A DNA stretch of 64,000 nucleotides. It comes from Bordetella bronchialis (GTDB lineage Bacteria > Pseudomonadota > Gammaproteobacteria > Burkholderiales > Burkholderiaceae_B). Shown here piece by piece: positions 62,121 through 64,000 of the stretch. Numbering within the stretch: the first letter of the stretch is position 1; the number at the start of each line of letters is the position of its first letter. The stretch lies in NCBI RefSeq assembly GCF_001676705.1, contig NZ_CP016170.1, positions 5,518,001-5,582,000 of the forward strand, in the 5' to 3' direction. Below the pieces are notes generated by a model that saw only the letters and a program-made list of their open reading frames with translations, was not told the origin of the DNA and did no database searches. A program made the translations under genes and the position numbers.

Positions 62121-63146
62121 GTGGGCAATATTGTAGCGGGTCGCCGGAGTCAGCGGAACCAGGGCGTCCAGCAAATCCATGGCGATGGCGTCCCAGGTGC
62201 GCGTCAATGCATGCTGGCGCACCGCGTTCCGGTCCAGCGCGCGGGCATCCAGGCAGGCCTGGCGCAGGTCGTCGCGCAGGAAACCGGTGACACCATCCTC
62301 GATCACGGCCAGCGGCGCATCCGTGCGGAACGCCGCGACCGGCGTACCGCAGGCCAGTGCCTCCAGCATGACCAGGCCGAAGGTGTCGGTCAGGCTGGGG
62401 AAGACAAAAACATCCGCCGCCGCGTAGTACCGGGGCAACATATCGTCGGCCTGCATGCCCGTGAAGCGCACCCCCGGATACTTGCGGCGCAGCCGTTCCT
62501 CATCCGGACCGCCCCCCACCACTACCTTGCTGCCCGGCAGATCCAGCGACAGGAAGGCGTCCAGGTTTTTTTCGCGCGCGACGCGCCCCACGCTCAGGAA
62601 TATCGGCCGCGGCAGGTCGGCGAACACGTCGCGCGGCCCCGGCTGGAAACGTTCCGCGTCCACGCCGCGCGACCACACCTGCAGATTCTTCAAGCCATGG
62701 CGCGCCACCGTGTCGCGCACCGTGGGCGTGGGCACCAGCACCCGCTGCGACGGCTTGTGGAACCACTGCATGTAGCGCCAGGGCAGCCACGCCGGGATGC
62801 CCATCCGCGCCTGCAGGTAATCGGGGAACATGGTGTGGAAAGAAGTGGTGAACCGCCAGCCGCGCCGCAGCGCCATGCGCCGCGCGGCCAGGCCCAGCGG
62901 GCCTTCCGTGGCGATATGCAGGGCATCCGGCACCACATCGCCCAAGATCCGCTTCAGCTGCTTGCGCGGCTGTATGCACAAGCGCAGGTCGGGCTCCGAC
63001 GGCGCCGGCACCGTACGGCTGCCTTCCGGGCTGACGACAATGACCTCGTGGCCCCAGCCGCGGAGGATTTTCAGCATGGTCGTCCAGGTACGGACAACCC
63101 CGTTCACTTGCGGATGCCAGGCATCCGTAACCAGCGCGATGAGCAT
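62115..63146 (-). CDS. GT4-type glycosyltransferase
   Basis: A 343-residue GT-B fold enzyme. The N-domain opens [20 protein letters not shown]; the C-domain has [68 protein letters not shown] with the EX7E acids. It resembles mannosyl/glucosyl transferases of the MgtA/SqdX group acting on lipid acceptors, but the substrate is unknown. Its last codons contain the probable ahcY promoter, and its stop codon overlaps the SAH riboswitch. Confidence 0.9.
   Translation of the reverse strand: MLIALVTDAWHPQVNGVVRTWTTMLKILRGWGHEVIVVSPEGSRTVPAPSEPDLRLCIQPRKQLKRILGDVVPDALHIATEGPLGLAARRMALRRGWRFTTSFHTMFPDYLQARMGIPAWLPWRYMQWFHKPSQRVLVPTPTVRDTVARHGLKNLQVWSRGVDAERFQPGPRDVFADLPRPIFLSVGRVAREKNLDAFLSLDLPGSKVVVGGGPDEERLRRKYPGVRFTGMQADDMLPRYYAAADVFVFPSLTDTFGLVMLEALACGTPVAAFRTDAPLAVIEDGVTGFLRDDLRQACLDARALDRNAVRQHALTRTWDAIAMDLLDALVPLTPATRYNIAHA
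62130..62158 (-). promoter_or_regulatory. Probable ahcY promoter inside the end of the glycosyltransferase gene
   Basis: On the minus strand TTCCGC (62153-62158), a 17-bp spacer and TACAAT (62130-62135) form a sigma-70 promoter with a good -10 box. Transcription would start near 62123, within a few bases of the 5' end of the SAH aptamer at 62120. Confidence 0.6.
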
Positions 63147-63348
63147 GGGGTTTTCATGGGATGGCCAGGAAAGCCCCTATTTGGCACCGGGTTTATGACA
63201 CCGTGGCGACAGTCATGATGCGCGGCCGCTGTCGCGATGAATCGTGTAAGCCGGGATGGTGGAGCCGCGATGGGCGGAGCCGCGAGCGGCGGTGGCAATC
63301 GCGATGCAATGCCGCAAGCGCGCGGCGCCGGGATGCGCCGGCCCCGGT

Positions 63349-63576
63349 TCAGCGCCGCGGATATCCCTGCGCCTTGATGCGTTGCCACACGATCTGTTTT
63401 TCCTCGTCGCTCAGGAAAACCCAGTTCGAGACCTCCGTGGCGGTGCGGCCGCAGCCGCGGCAGACTTCGTCGAACAAGGTAGAGCACACCGCCACGCAGG
63501 GGGAATCCGTGGCGGAAAACACACGGTCGGCGTCCTTGGCGGACGGCGGGCAAAGATCGGGAATCGGGTCGGACAT
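63349..63576 (-). CDS. DUF1289 small cysteine-rich protein
   Basis: A 75-residue protein with the DUF1289 pattern: SPCVAVCSTLFDEVCRGCGRTATEVSNW then SDEEKQIVWQRI. The four spaced cysteines suggest a metal site. Start is taken at ATG 63576; a TTG at 63597 with GGGG upstream is an alternative that would add seven residues. Function is unknown. It lies downstream of an alpha/beta hydrolase gene, 72 bp away in the same direction. Confidence 0.88.
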   Translation of the reverse strand: MSDPIPDLCPPSAKDADRVFSATDSPCVAVCSTLFDEVCRGCGRTATEVSNWVFLSDEEKQIVWQRIKAQGYPRR

Positions 63577-63648
63577 GCGGAAAGGATACACCGGCAAGGA
63601 ACCCCTGCCGGGCCGCCGGGGTAAGCCTGGGCCGGCCTTCCAACAATG

Positions 63649-64000
63649 TCAGGCAAAGAAGCGCAGCGCTTCCTCACCGATCTGCGTGGGCAATTCTTCG
63701 GCCAGGTAGTGGGCGCCGTCCACGGAATGACCCTGGACGTCGCGGGCGACGTTGCGCCACAAGGCCAGGACATCGAAGTTGCGGCCCACGGCGCCGCGCG
63801 CGCCCCACAGCACCAGCAAGGGGCAACGCACATGGCGCCCGGCGGCGCGGTCCTGGCGGTCGTGTTCCAGGTCTATGGTGGCGGAGGCGCGGTAGTCCTC
63901 GCAGATGCCGGTGGGCAGGCCCGGCAACGCCGCGCAGCGCTCGTATTCCGCCAGGGCGCGCGGATCGAAGATCGCCAGGCCGCCGGGGCGGCCGCCCATG
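63649..64000 (-). CDS. Alpha/beta hydrolase, haloacetate dehalogenase-like (partial, C-terminal part)
   Basis: About 117 C-terminal residues are visible; the start lies beyond the window. ALAEYERC...CEDYRASATIDLEHDR and the strand CPLLVLWGARGAVG followed by GHSVDGAHYLAEELP with the catalytic-type His place it with the DehH1/fluoroacetate dehalogenase-like epoxide hydrolase group. Many members act on other esters or epoxides, so the substrate is open. Confidence 0.78.
   Translation of the reverse strand, partial: MGGRPGGLAIFDPRALAEYERCAALPGLPTGICEDYRASATIDLEHDRQDRAAGRHVRCPLLVLWGARGAVGRNFDVLALWRNVARDVQGHSVDGAHYLAEELPTQIGEEALRFFA

Noticed and set aside
63181..63200. TTGGCACC resembling a sigma-54 -24 element
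   Set aside because: No TTGC at the required spacing follows, so it is only a half match.

Overview
The window is one contiguous stretch of very GC-rich bacterial chromosome. Its gene content points to a betaproteobacterium of the Bordetella/Achromobacter group (Alcaligenaceae): two Liv-type ABC operons, a Bug (TctC-like) periplasmic binding protein, an ArgO/ArgP pair, an ahcY-metF locus behind an S-adenosylhomocysteine (SAH) riboswitch, Slt, Cca and MidA. This assignment is inferred from gene families and composition only. I recognise no rRNA, tRNA, insertion sequence, phage or CRISPR array. I support 55 protein-coding genes, two of them cut by the window edges.

Layout. 1-7914 (minus): a PaaK-like ligase fragment, then livF, a binding protein, livM, livH, livG and a long-chain acyl-CoA synthetase-type ligase. 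This looks like an uptake and CoA-activation operon for an organic acid. A divergent Crp/Fnr-type regulator (8114-8800) shares with it an intergenic region holding a perfect 16-bp operator-like palindrome. 8888-11308: an 806-residue protein of no recognised family with C-terminal ankyrin-like repeats. 11325-16200 (minus): a second Liv operon in which livM and livG are fused. 16761-18385: argO/argP. 18486-19328: a PCuAC copper-binding protein and a small RRM protein. 19633-25062: a DUF3141 (PhaC-like hydrolase)-phosphotransacylase-acetate kinase-FabI operon. 25082-28290: Bug protein, YggS-type PLP protein, aminotransferase. 28308-32074: two tandem kexin-like S8 proteases whose catalytic Asp is replaced by Glu. 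32267-39700: a TRAP transporter, VOC protein, RuBisCO-like protein and DUF1537 kinase operon with a divergent LysR regulator.

39732-52831 is mostly housekeeping: DsbA-type isomerase, SelD, HIT, Ung, DEAD-box helicase, a secreted glycosidase-like protein, MidA, Cca, Slt. 52851-57927: 5-formyl-THF cyclo-ligase, then a four-gene locus of circularly permuted ATP-grasp enzyme, alpha-E protein, transglutaminase-like protein and the proteasome-like peptidase Anbu. Upstream of the ATP-grasp gene is a consensus-quality sigma-54 promoter preceded by two NtrC-type palindromes, so this peptide synthesis/cleavage locus looks nitrogen-controlled. I consider this the most interesting signal in the window. 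58111-64000: CDP-diglyceride hydrolase, metF, a small membrane protein, ahcY with its SAH riboswitch, a glycosyltransferase, a DUF1289 protein and a hydrolase fragment.

Several calls rest on promoters and operators read by eye. Their sequences are stated as seen; their functions are inferred.
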